Source: Bradyrhizobium vignae (GTDB lineage: Bacteria; Pseudomonadota; Alphaproteobacteria; Rhizobiales; Xanthobacteraceae). From it: a stretch of DNA of 64,000 nucleotides. Positions 44,086 through 51,917 of this stretch are shown here, piece by piece. The notes under the pieces are model-generated. The model ran no database searches and was not told the DNA's origin. It was given only the letters and a program-made list of their open reading frames with translations. The DNA is taken from NCBI RefSeq assembly GCF_004114425.1, contig NZ_RDQF01000010.1, positions 1 to 64,000 of the forward strand. Reading direction: 5' to 3'. The translations under genes and the position numbers were made by a program. Every line of letters starts with the position of its first letter. Positions within the stretch are counted from its first letter, which is position 1.

Positions 44086-44970
44086 TCACAGCGACGGCGC
44101 CAGTGACGTTTTCAGCAGCGTCAGCAGCGCCTGCACCGCGGCCGCGTTGCGGCGCCGCTCGGGAATTGCAGCTTTCACCCACAGTTCCGGAATCGGAAAG
44201 TCGCGCAGCACGGGCTTCAGCCTGCCCTCGCGCAACGCATCCGCGACGAGATAATGCGAGATCAGTGCGATGCCGTTGCCGGCGATCGCGCTGCGTGCCA
44301 GCACGTGTGCTTCGTTGGAGGACAGCAGTGGGCTGACCTGGATGCTGATGCGGCCGCGCGGTCCGTCGAAGACCCATTCCGGTCCGGTCGGCATGAAGCT
44401 GAGGCAGCGATGCTCGACCAGATCGCGCGGATGTCTTGGCGTGCCATGTTTCTTCAAGTAAGCCGGCGAGGCGCAGAGCAGCCGCTTCAGCGGACACAGC
44501 GGCTCGTCGATCACACCGCCGAACGAATGCGGGAAGGCGCCGATGGCGATGTCAAAACCTTCGGTGACGGGATCGACGGGACGATCGATCAACACGATCT
44601 CGAGCTTCAGTCGCGGATTCTGGGTCTGGAAGGCGCTGAAGGCATCGGCGAGCCGTGCCACGGTCAGCGAGGTCGGCGCCTTGATGCGCAAGTGATCGAC
44701 GAGATCGTGGCCCTTCTCGCCCATGCGCGAGAGCAGATCGGTCGCATCGGCCACGACGCCGCGCGCGCGATGCACATAGCGCTGCCCGGCTTCGGTGAGC
44801 CGCAATTGCCGGGTCGAGCGGTGAAACAGCGGCGTGCCGATCCGTGTCTCCAGCTGCGTGACGCGCTTGGCGACCACCGACGTCGAGACGTTGAGCTTTC
44901 GCGCGGCGGCAGAGAAGCCGGTGGCATCCGCGGTGGCGAGGAAGGCCTGAAGGTTCACCAGGATATCCAT
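44086..44970 (-). CDS. LysR-family transcriptional regulator
   Basis: 294 aa. N-terminal HTH: MDILVNLQAFLATADATGFS, AAARKLNVSTSVVAKRVTQL, ETRIGTPLFHRSTRQLRLTE. The C-terminal effector domain has LRIKAPTSLTVARLADAFSA and LDLVEHRCLSF-like segments of the CrgA/DsdC group. Divergent from the FAD oxidoreductase/ABC operon at 45081, the usual arrangement for a LysR target; a TTCGCGAA palindrome at about 44984-44991 in the shared promoter could be part of its site. Confidence 0.9.
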   Translation of the reverse strand: MDILVNLQAFLATADATGFSAAARKLNVSTSVVAKRVTQLETRIGTPLFHRSTRQLRLTEAGQRYVHRARGVVADATDLLSRMGEKGHDLVDHLRIKAPTSLTVARLADAFSAFQTQNPRLKLEIVLIDRPVDPVTEGFDIAIGAFPHSFGGVIDEPLCPLKRLLCASPAYLKKHGTPRHPRDLVEHRCLSFMPTGPEWVFDGPRGRISIQVSPLLSSNEAHVLARSAIAGNGIALISHYLVADALREGRLKPVLRDFPIPELWVKAAIPERRRNAAAVQALLTLLKTSLAPSL

Positions 44971-45080
44971 GTCGATCTTTCTCGATTCGCGAAAGCTGAT
45001 CGCGTATTTTGGTGGATTGTACGCTTGCTCGCGTTAATTCATAGTCGCCCCAAGCAAGAGATTCCGGGAGCGGACGCGCC

Positions 45081-46445
45081 ATGCGGGCCACGATGATCGA
45101 AGAACCGGCACGACGAGTGCCGCTCTATGGCGAATATGAAGTCGTCGTCCTCGGCGGTGGTCCGGCCGGCATCATGGCGGCGGCGTCCGCGGCGCGGGCC
45201 GGACGGCGGACCTTACTGATCGAACGCTACGGCTTTCTGGGCGGCATGGGCACCGCAGCCGGTGTCACCAACTTTTGCGGCCTGCACGGCAACGTCCATG
45301 GTGAGCACCGGCGGCTGGTGCAGGGCATGGCGTCGGAGCTGCTGGCGCGGATCGATCATCTCAACGGCCTCAATGCGCCGCATCTGATCCTCGGCAAGGT
45401 CTTCGCGCAAGCTTACGACACCGCGGCCTACAAGATCGCGGCCGACGAGCTGCTCGCCAGCCACAAGGTGAATATCCTCTTCCACGCGCTCGGCGCCGGC
45501 GTCGTCATGGCTGATGAGCGCCGCATCGACGCGTTGCTGGTCGAGACCAAGGCAGGTCGGCAGGCCGTGCGCGCGGAGATATTCATCGACTGCTCCGGCG
45601 ACGGCGATCTCGCGGTCTGGGCCGGTGCGCCATTCGAAATCGGCGACGCGCACGGCCATCCGCTCTATCCCTCGATGATGCTCCGCCTCAACGGCATCGA
45701 TCCCGCAAAGGCCGGCGAGGCCTGGCGCACCATTCCGCAATTGATGGAAAAGGCCGCGGCCGCCGGCACCCACGCATTCCCGCGCAAGAGCGCGATCGTG
45801 CGGCCGCAAAAGTCCGGCATCGAGTGGCGGGTGAACTTCACGCAAGTCGCACGCGAGGACGGCCACGCCATCAACGGTATTGAGCCCGACGATCTCACCC
45901 GCGGCGAAATCGAAGGCCGCAAGCAGGCGCTCGCCGCGTTCGAATTCCTGCGCACCGTGCCGGGCTTTGAAAAATCCTACATCGTCGATCTGCCGCCGCA
46001 GCTCGGCATCCGCGAGACCCGCCGCATCAAGGGCGGCTATCAGCTCAGCGGCGAGGACGTGCTCGGCTGCGCCTCTTTCGCGGATTCCATCGGCGTCAAC
46101 GGCTGGCCGATCGAAGCCCATGTTCCCGGCGACGTCGTCTTCACCTTCCCGCCGATCCCGGAATCCCGCGGCTACAACGAGCTGCCTTACCGGATGCTGG
46201 TGCCTGACCGCGTCGACAATCTCCTGGTCGCCGGCCGCTGTGCCTCGATGACCCATGAGGGTCAGTCGGCGGCGCGGGTCTCCGGTGCCTGTTTCGTGAT
46301 GGGTGAGGCCGCCGGTTCCGCGGCGGCGCTGGCGTTGTCCGGAAACAGGATCCCGCGTGACATCCCCGTTGAAAAATTGCAGGAAACGTTGAAACAACAG
46401 GGCGCTTTCGTCGGGCGAGATCAGGCTGTGCCCGAAGGCCTTTAA
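45081..46445 (+). CDS. FAD-dependent oxidoreductase
   Basis: 454 aa. FAD dinucleotide motif YEVVVLGGGPAGIMAAASAA, then RRTLLIERYGFLGGMGTAAG; a second conserved block EIFIDCSGDGDLAVWAGAPF and C-terminal RVDNLLVAGRCASMTHEGQS place it in the FAD_oxidored (BaiN/HdrA-like dehydrogenase) family. GGGAG precedes the ATG. It leads a plus-strand run with a receptor, ATPase and permease, so it likely oxidises the imported compound in the cytoplasm. Substrate unknown. Confidence 0.87.
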   Translation: MRATMIEEPARRVPLYGEYEVVVLGGGPAGIMAAASAARAGRRTLLIERYGFLGGMGTAAGVTNFCGLHGNVHGEHRRLVQGMASELLARIDHLNGLNAPHLILGKVFAQAYDTAAYKIAADELLASHKVNILFHALGAGVVMADERRIDALLVETKAGRQAVRAEIFIDCSGDGDLAVWAGAPFEIGDAHGHPLYPSMMLRLNGIDPAKAGEAWRTIPQLMEKAAAAGTHAFPRKSAIVRPQKSGIEWRVNFTQVAREDGHAINGIEPDDLTRGEIEGRKQALAAFEFLRTVPGFEKSYIVDLPPQLGIRETRRIKGGYQLSGEDVLGCASFADSIGVNGWPIEAHVPGDVVFTFPPIPESRGYNELPYRMLVPDRVDNLLVAGRCASMTHEGQSAARVSGACFVMGEAAGSAAALALSGNRIPRDIPVEKLQETLKQQGAFVGRDQAVPEGL

Positions 46446-46479
46446 CGGACTGCAAGACAACGACGGTGGAGGGAACGGG

Positions 46480-47484
46480 ATGATCGGGATAGTGCGGCTT
46501 GCGCTGGCAGGCCTGGTGGCGATCATGGCGATCGGCACCGCGCGGGCCGAGGACGCGCTGAAGGCCAAGATCGGCGTGCTCCGCCTGTCATCCTCCGCGC
46601 CGGTCTTCATCGCGCAGGACAAGGGCTACTTCCGCGACGCCGGCTTGGAGGTCGAACTGAAATTCTTCGACGCGGCGCAGCCGATCGCGGTGGCCACCAC
46701 CTCCGGCGACGTTGATTTCGGCGTCACCGCCTTCACTGCGGGCCTCTACAATCTCGCCGGCAAGGGCGTGCTGAAGGTGATCGGCGGCATGAGCCGCGAG
46801 AAGCCCGGCTATCCCCTGATCGGCTATTTCGCCAGCAACAATGCCTTCGCCGCGGGCTTGAAGACGCCGAAGGATCTCGCGGGCAAGCGCGTTGCGGTCA
46901 CGCAGGTCGGATCGAGCTTTCACTATTCGCTCGGCCTGCTCGCCGACAAATACGGCTTCAAGCTCGCGGATGTGAAGATCGTGCCGCTGCAATCGCTGTC
47001 GAATGCGGCCGCCGCGCTGAAAGGCGAAACCGTCGATGCCGCGCTTCTACCCGTCTCCACTGCGCGAAAGCTGATGGACGAGGGCGGCGCGAAGTTTCTG
47101 GGCTGGGTCGGCGACGAGACGCCGTGGCAGTTAGGGGCGGTGTTCGCCTCGCCGAAGACGCTGACCAACAAGGCGCTGGTGACCAAGCTGCTCGGCGCTT
47201 TGACGAAGGCCGACCGCGAGTACCACGACGTCATTCTCGCCGCGATGAAAGATGGCGTTGCGCCGATCAATGAGCAGACAAAACCGCTGCTGGAGATCAT
47301 CGCCAAGTACACCAATCTGCCGGTCGAGCAGGTCGTCGGCAATTGCGCCTATATCGATCCCGAGGGCAAGCTGGATGTGAAGAACGTCGACAACCAGATC
47401 AAATGGCTGCAGGAGCAGGGATTCGCGGACAAGGGTTTTGACGCGAACGGGATCATCGCCAAAGACTATGTGAAGGCGGATTGA
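46480..47484 (+). CDS. ABC transporter substrate-binding protein (NMT1/SsuA type)
   Basis: 334 aa. Signal peptide MIGIVRLALAGLVAIMAIGT (cleavage near ARA), then KIGVLRLSSSAPVFIAQDKG, YFRDAGLEVELKFFDAAQPI and VATTSGDVDFGVTAFTAGLY, the pattern of nitrate/sulfonate/taurine-class receptors. GGAGGGAAC precedes the start. Works with the ATPase at 47594 and permease at 48360. Confidence 0.9.
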   Translation: MIGIVRLALAGLVAIMAIGTARAEDALKAKIGVLRLSSSAPVFIAQDKGYFRDAGLEVELKFFDAAQPIAVATTSGDVDFGVTAFTAGLYNLAGKGVLKVIGGMSREKPGYPLIGYFASNNAFAAGLKTPKDLAGKRVAVTQVGSSFHYSLGLLADKYGFKLADVKIVPLQSLSNAAAALKGETVDAALLPVSTARKLMDEGGAKFLGWVGDETPWQLGAVFASPKTLTNKALVTKLLGALTKADREYHDVILAAMKDGVAPINEQTKPLLEIIAKYTNLPVEQVVGNCAYIDPEGKLDVKNVDNQIKWLQEQGFADKGFDANGIIAKDYVKAD

Positions 47485-47507
47485 TGCGGCGAGCGCCATT
47501 CCAAACC

Positions 47508-47571
47508 CGTCATCCTTCGAGGCTCCCATCGCGGTGCATTTGCACCGCAATGCTCGCACCTCGGGATGACG
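47508..47571. repeat. Palindromic intergenic repeat, family E
   Basis: CGTCATCCTTCGAGG ... CCTCGGGATGACG with internal GCGGTGCATTTGCACCGC hairpin. It sits inside the ABC operon between receptor and ATPase genes, where it could attenuate or protect the transcript so that receptor exceeds the membrane parts. Confidence 0.75.
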
Positions 47572-47593
47572 CGGCGCGAATCGAAGGTGCCGC

Positions 47594-48367
47594 ATGGACC
47601 TGATCGCCAGCCACATCACCCATCGCTTCGGCGATCTCGCCGTGCTCGACGATATCTCTTTCACCGTTAGCGCGGGCGAGGTGGTGGCAGTCGTGGGGCC
47701 CTCCGGCTGCGGCAAGAGCACGCTGCTGTCGATTCTCGGCGGGCTGCTGCAGCCGACCTCCGGCGCGCCCGAGCTGCGCGGCGCGCCGCCGGCGGACAGC
47801 CTCAATCCGCTGACCTTCGTGTTCCAGGATTTTGCGCTGCTGCCCTGGGCAACTGTGGAGGAGAACGTCGAATTTCCGTTGCTGCACACCCAGCTCTCGG
47901 CAGCCCAGCGCCGCGCGCTGGTCGAGGACGCCCTGCGCCGCACCGGCCTGACCGATTTCCGCCAGACTTATCCAAAGCAGCTGTCCGGCGGCATGCGCCA
48001 GCGCGTCGGCATCTCGCGCGCGCTTGCGGTGAAGCCCGCCATCCTGCTGATGGACGAGCCGCTGTCGGCGCTGGATTCGCAGACGCGCGAGCTCCTGATG
48101 GAGGATTTCGTCCGTCTGCTCGCCGATGGCGGCATGGGCGCGGTCTACGTCACCCACAATCTCGAAGAGGCCGCGCGGCTCGCCGACCGCATCGTTGTGC
48201 TGTCGCGGCGACCGGGGCGCATCCGCGAAGTCGTGCCTGTGCCGATGACGCGGGCGGCGCGCGGCGAGATCACTGCGCGTGAAAAGCTGCTGGACTTGCA
48301 GAACCAGATCTGGTCGCTGATCCGCAACGAAGCCATCGACGCCGAGCGCGAGGTCCAGCATGCTTGA
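47594..48367 (+). CDS. ABC transporter ATP-binding protein (SsuB/TauB type)
   Basis: 257 aa. Walker A VGPSGCGKSTLLSILGG, Q-loop FVFQDFALLPWATVEENVEF, signature LSGGMRQRVGISRALAV, Walker B ILLMDEPLSALD, H-loop VYVTHNLEEA. Cytoplasmic ATPase of the importer. Its 3' end overlaps the permease start by eight bases. Confidence 0.93.
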   Translation: MDLIASHITHRFGDLAVLDDISFTVSAGEVVAVVGPSGCGKSTLLSILGGLLQPTSGAPELRGAPPADSLNPLTFVFQDFALLPWATVEENVEFPLLHTQLSAAQRRALVEDALRRTGLTDFRQTYPKQLSGGMRQRVGISRALAVKPAILLMDEPLSALDSQTRELLMEDFVRLLADGGMGAVYVTHNLEEAARLADRIVVLSRRPGRIREVVPVPMTRAARGEITAREKLLDLQNQIWSLIRNEAIDAEREVQHA

Positions 48368-49178
48368 TCGCGCCGGCCTGCCTGCGAAGGATGAGACGAC
48401 GCGCCGCGTCCACTTCCGCGGCGCCGGCTTCGTGCCTGCCTCGAGCCGTTTCGGCGGCTGGATTGCGCTCGCGCTGGTCATCGCGATATGGCAGGCGGCG
48501 GGCAGCACCAAGCTCGTCAACCCGCTGTTCCTGCCGGCGCCCTCGGCGATCGCGCGCGCGATCTACCAGCTCGCGGTCTCAGGCGCGCTCTGGCAGCATG
48601 TGTCCGCTTCGCTCTTGCGCATCGGCATCGGCTGGCTGCTTGGGACAGCGGCCGGCGTCGCCGTCGGCTTTGCCATCGGCCTGTCGCGGCTCGCGCGCAG
48701 CGTCGGCATCACTTTCATCTCGGCGTTATTTCCGATCCCGAAGATCGCGCTGCTGCCGCTGTTGATCCTCTGGCTCGGGATCGGCGAAGAGCCGAAGATC
48801 GCGACCATTGCGCTCGGGGTGTTCTTCTCGACCGCGATCTCGGTCTATAGCGGCGTCGATGCGGTGCCGCGCAACCTGATCCGGATGGCGCAGAGTTTCA
48901 ACGTGCCCTTCGTCACCATCGTGCGCAAGGTGATCTGGCCGGGCGCGCTGCCCGCCGTCCTCGCCGGCTTCCGCATTACGGCTTCGGTGGCCCTGCTGCT
49001 CGTCGTCAGCGCCGAGATGATCGGCGCGCAATACGGCATCGGCGCCTTCGTGCTGCAGGCCGGCAATCTGATGCAGACCGATCAGCTGCTCGCCGGCGTG
49101 GTGATCCTTTCGGTATTCGGGCTGGCGGTGGGAAAGGTGATCGGCTGGCTGGAGATACGGCTGTTGCACTGGCGGTAG
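48360..49178 (+). CDS. ABC transporter permease (SsuC/TauC type)
   Basis: 272 aa with about six TM segments. After a polar N-terminus, GGWIALALVIAIWQAAGSTK, NPLFLPAPSAIARAIYQLAV (typical of SsuC relatives), ALFPIPKIALLPLLILWLGI and VRKVIWPGALPAVLAGFRIT (EAA coupling loop) are seen. Completes the importer begun at 46480. Confidence 0.92.
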   Translation: MLDRAGLPAKDETTRRVHFRGAGFVPASSRFGGWIALALVIAIWQAAGSTKLVNPLFLPAPSAIARAIYQLAVSGALWQHVSASLLRIGIGWLLGTAAGVAVGFAIGLSRLARSVGITFISALFPIPKIALLPLLILWLGIGEEPKIATIALGVFFSTAISVYSGVDAVPRNLIRMAQSFNVPFVTIVRKVIWPGALPAVLAGFRITASVALLLVVSAEMIGAQYGIGAFVLQAGNLMQTDQLLAGVVILSVFGLAVGKVIGWLEIRLLHWR

Positions 49179-49185
49179 CCACGTC

Positions 49186-49271
49186 CGTCATTGCGAGGAG
49201 CGAAGCGACGAAGCAATCCAGATTCTCTCCGCGGAGAGATTCTGGATTGCTTTGCTTCGCTCGCAATGACG
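49186..49271. repeat. Palindromic intergenic repeat, family A copy 2
   Basis: Ends CGTCATTGCGAGGAG and CTTCGCTCGCAATGACG, with arms GAAGCAATCCAGA / TCTGGATTGCTT around CTCTCCGCGGAGAG. Same family as 1535-1622. Lies between the permease and gentisate dioxygenase genes (convergent), probably acting as terminator. Confidence 0.85.
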
Positions 49272-49291
49272 GGGTGGTTAGCCCCAGTGCC

Positions 49292-50332
49292 TCACGCGTT
49301 CCCGCGATCTTCCCTGAACAAATCCAGCTTCTGCTGCACGGGCCGATCCGAGAAGCTGAATAGCACGGCGTCCTCATCCGCCTCGTGCGTCACCCAGTGC
49401 CAGCTCGGGACGACGAACAGGTCGCGCGGGCCCCACTCGAAAACGGTGTCGCCAATGCGGCTGCGTCCCTTGCCCTCGATCGGGCAGAACACCGTCGCAT
49501 CGGTCGAACGATAGCGCGCGGTGCCAAAACCCTTCGGCAGCAATTGAATGAACGTGCCGATCGTCGGCATCGCGAAGTCGCCGGTCTCGGGGTTGCTGAA
49601 CTTCAGCTTCAGTCCGTGACATGCGTCCCAGTCCTGGCTCGCGCGGGCCTTCTCCAGGGCCTCTCGGGTATAAGCGTAGGGATAGCTGAAGATGGGCGAT
49701 GTCTTCGAGCTCCGCTTGACGTCGACCGGCAAGAGGTTGTGGCCGTAGCGGGCAAAGCTGTCGCCGGCAGGTTTTGTAATTCTCTGCTGGTCCTCTTTCG
49801 AGCCTTCGGCGAAGGAGCAGTCGAAGAACTGCACCAAAGGAATATCGAGGCCATCCAGCCAGAACATCGGCTCATTCGTCTCGTTGGAATGATCGTGCCA
49901 GGTCATCGACGGCGTGATGATGAAGTCGCCGGGCTCCATCGCGGTACGTTCGCCGTCGACGGCGGTGTGGGCCCCCTTGCCTTCGAGCACGAAGCGCAGC
50001 GCCGACTGGCTGTGACGGTGCGCAGGCGCGACGTCGCCGGGCACCACCATCTGCACGCCGGCATAGAGCGAGGTCGTGATCTTGGATTGCCCGCGCAGGC
50101 CGGGATTCTCCAGCACCAGAACGCGCCGTTCGGCCTCCTTGGCGGTGATCAGCTTGCCGGCCTCCGTCATGTAGTCGCGGATGACGCCGAACTTCCAGAG
50201 GTGAGGGCGGCACGCGCTCTTCGGCTCCGGCGTGATCAGGTCGCTCATCACCGTCCAGAGCGCGGTGAGATTCTCGCCGTCGATCTTCTTGTAAAACGCC
50301 TCGCGTTCCGGCGTCTTGGTCACGGCTTCCAT
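49292..50332 (-). CDS. Gentisate 1,2-dioxygenase
   Basis: 346 aa, the usual length. Fe(II) bicupin enzyme that cleaves gentisate to maleylpyruvate. MEAVTKTPEREAFYKKIDGE, LTALWTVMSDLITPEPKSAC, GDVAPAHRHSQSALRFVLEG (metal His of cupin 1), PGDFIITPSMTWHDHSNETN and GLDIPLVQFFDCSFAEGSKE are characteristic. The second cupin half is present to the C-terminus. Operator candidate 24-49 bases upstream. The 5' neighbour across the promoter is the maleylpyruvate-isomerase-type gene. Confidence 0.93.
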   Translation of the reverse strand: MEAVTKTPEREAFYKKIDGENLTALWTVMSDLITPEPKSACRPHLWKFGVIRDYMTEAGKLITAKEAERRVLVLENPGLRGQSKITTSLYAGVQMVVPGDVAPAHRHSQSALRFVLEGKGAHTAVDGERTAMEPGDFIITPSMTWHDHSNETNEPMFWLDGLDIPLVQFFDCSFAEGSKEDQQRITKPAGDSFARYGHNLLPVDVKRSSKTSPIFSYPYAYTREALEKARASQDWDACHGLKLKFSNPETGDFAMPTIGTFIQLLPKGFGTARYRSTDATVFCPIEGKGRSRIGDTVFEWGPRDLFVVPSWHWVTHEADEDAVLFSFSDRPVQQKLDLFREDRGNA

Positions 50333-50355
50333 GGCGCGCCTCCTGTTCGTTTCTA

Positions 50356-50381
50356 AATTGACAGTATACTTACGATCTAGG
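50356..50381. promoter_or_regulatory. Gentisate-module operator copy 1
   Basis: AATTGACAGTATACTTAC-GATCTAGG, containing the palindrome AGTATACT. It differs by one base from 54681-54706 upstream of the hydroxylase gene. Both precede aromatic-degradation genes and a MarR gene lies nearby, so MarR control is the natural guess. Confidence 0.78.
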
Positions 50382-50413
50382 TAGCGTCAATGCGACGAGT
50401 GAACTACAAGACA

Positions 50414-50492
50414 GTCATTCCGGGGCACGCGAAGCGTGAACCCTGAATCTCGAGATTCCGGGTTCTATGCTGACGCATCGCCCCGGAATGAC
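50414..50492. repeat. Palindromic intergenic repeat, family F
   Basis: GTCATTCCGGGGC ... GCCCCGGAATGAC with inner arms ACGCGAAGCGTG and GAATCTCGAGATTC. Occupies the leader of the isomerase gene, ending 17 bases before its ATG. Confidence 0.7.
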
Positions 50493-50508
50493 AAACGGGA
50501 GGGTTCCA

Positions 50509-51141
50509 ATGAAGCTGCACGGCTATTTCCGCTCCAGCGCCGCTTACCGCGTGCGGATCGCGCTGAACCTGAAGGGACTTGGCGCCGAGCATCTGCCGCA
50601 TCACCTTCGCAAGGGCGAGCAATGTGCGCCCGCTTATCTTGCCATCAACCCGCAGGGCCTGGTGCCGGCCCTGGAGAACGATGCAGGTGCAGTGCTGACC
50701 CAATCGGTCGCGATTATCGAGTGGCTCGACGAGACTCACCCTAATCCGCCGCTGCTGCCGAAAGATCCGCTGCGGCGCGCCAAGGTGCGCGCGTTCGCGC
50801 TCGCGATCGCTTGCGACACCCATCCGGTGCAGAACCTGAAAGTGCTGGCGCGGTTGCGCGAGCTCGGCCTGCCCGAGGAGAAGGTCCAGGACTGGGCCGC
50901 CTGGGTCAATCGCGAGGGCCTTGCGGCTTGCGAGACGCTGATCAAGGACGAGCCGGTCCCGTTCTGCTTCGGCGATGCGCCGACGCTCGCCGACCTCTGC
51001 CTGGTGCCGCAGCTCGCCAATGCCCGCCGCTTCGGCGTCGATGTCTCGGCCTATCCGCGCCTGCTCAAGGCCGAGGCCGCCGCCAGGGCGCTGCCGGCGT
51101 TTGCCGATGCCGCACCGGAGAAGCAGCCCGATGCCGAATAA
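50509..51141 (+). CDS. maiA: Zeta-class GST: maleylacetoacetate/maleylpyruvate isomerase
   Basis: 210 aa. ATG 50509 follows GGGAGGG. The active-site segment YFRSSAAYRVRIALNLKG (SS...R) and QSVAIIEWLDETHPNPPLLP are zeta-GST signatures; the C-terminal helical domain has LADLCLVPQLANARRFGVDV. Uses glutathione to isomerise cis to trans double bonds; beside gentisate dioxygenase the likely substrate is maleylpyruvate, giving fumarylpyruvate. The hydrolase for the next step is not in the window. Confidence 0.9.
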   Translation: MKLHGYFRSSAAYRVRIALNLKGLGAEHLPHHLRKGEQCAPAYLAINPQGLVPALENDAGAVLTQSVAIIEWLDETHPNPPLLPKDPLRRAKVRAFALAIACDTHPVQNLKVLARLRELGLPEEKVQDWAAWVNREGLAACETLIKDEPVPFCFGDAPTLADLCLVPQLANARRFGVDVSAYPRLLKAEAAARALPAFADAAPEKQPDAE

Positions 51142-51643
51142 GCCTGCCGCTCCGATCACGATGGACGCCGTCTATGCCGCGCCGGGCTACCTGTTCCGGC
51201 GCATGCAGCAGATCGCGGTCTCGATCTTCATGGAGGAGTGCAAGGCGTTCGATCTCACGCCGGTGCAATATGCCGCGTTGGTCGCGATCCATACTCATCC
51301 CGGCATCGACGCGACGCGGCTCTCGGCCGTGATCGCCTTCGATCGCTCCACGCTCGGCAGCGTGATCGAGCGGCTGCTGGCCAAGGATTTTATCGAGCGC
51401 AAGCCGGCACCCGAGGACAAGCGGATCAAGTTGCTGTATCTGACGAAGTCAGGCGCGGCGATCCTGCGCGAGATCATCCCCGCCGTCGAGCGGGCCCAGG
51501 CGCGGATGCTGGAGCCGCTGAATCCCGCAGACCGCAAGACGCTGATGGGGCTCTTGGCGCAACTGGTGGATCTCAACAACGAGGCCTCGCGCGTCCCGCT
51601 GCGGGCCGAGGATGCTCTGGAACATCTGGGGAAGGGCGGGTGA
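51131..51643 (+). CDS. MarR-family transcriptional regulator
   Basis: 170 aa. ATG 51131 overlaps the isomerase end by 11 bases, showing coupling. Winged helix: LTPVQYAALVAIHTHPGIDA, TRLSAVIAFDRSTLGSVIER, LLAKDFIERKPAPEDKRIKL (wing with DKR). MarR regulators of aromatic catabolism respond to the aromatic acid or its CoA ester. Two AGTATACT-centred sites in this module are candidate operators. Confidence 0.9.
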   Translation: MPNKPAAPITMDAVYAAPGYLFRRMQQIAVSIFMEECKAFDLTPVQYAALVAIHTHPGIDATRLSAVIAFDRSTLGSVIERLLAKDFIERKPAPEDKRIKLLYLTKSGAAILREIIPAVERAQARMLEPLNPADRKTLMGLLAQLVDLNNEASRVPLRAEDALEHLGKGG

Positions 51644-51660
51644 GGCCCTGCTGCAGCCTC

Positions 51661-51763
51661 TAAAGCGCGATGGGATCAGGATGAATCACCATCGCGCTTT
51701 GGGTTATTGTTTGAGCATGATCTTTTCGGAAAACCGCTGCACACTTTTCGGGATCATGCTCTA
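51661..51763. repeat. Composite double-hairpin repeat, family C copy 2 (inverted)
   Basis: TAAAGCGCGATG...CATCGCGCTTT followed by GCATGATCTTTTCGGAAAAC...TTTTCGGGATCATGCT, the reverse complement layout of 13530-13630. Follows the MarR gene. Confidence 0.85.
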
Positions 51764-51770
51764 ACTCCGC

Positions 51771-51874
51771 TGTCATTCCCCGCGCAGGCGGGGAATCCAG
51801 TACGCCGCGGCTTCTCCATTCTAGCCGCGCCGTCTCTGGAATACTGGATCGCCCGTCTGCGCGGGCGATGACAG
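51771..51874. repeat. Palindromic intergenic repeat, family D copy 2
   Basis: TGTCATTCCCCGCGCAGGCG ... CCAGTACGCCGCGGCTTCTCC ... CTCTGGAATACTGGATCGCCCG ... GGGCGATGACAG. Related to 43927-44015. Directly follows the family C copy, in the gap before the convergent CoA-ligase gene. Confidence 0.75.
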
Positions 51875-51917
51875 CGGTTGTGTAGCGGCGCGAGTGCGCT
51901 CCTGACTGTCCTTGCCC

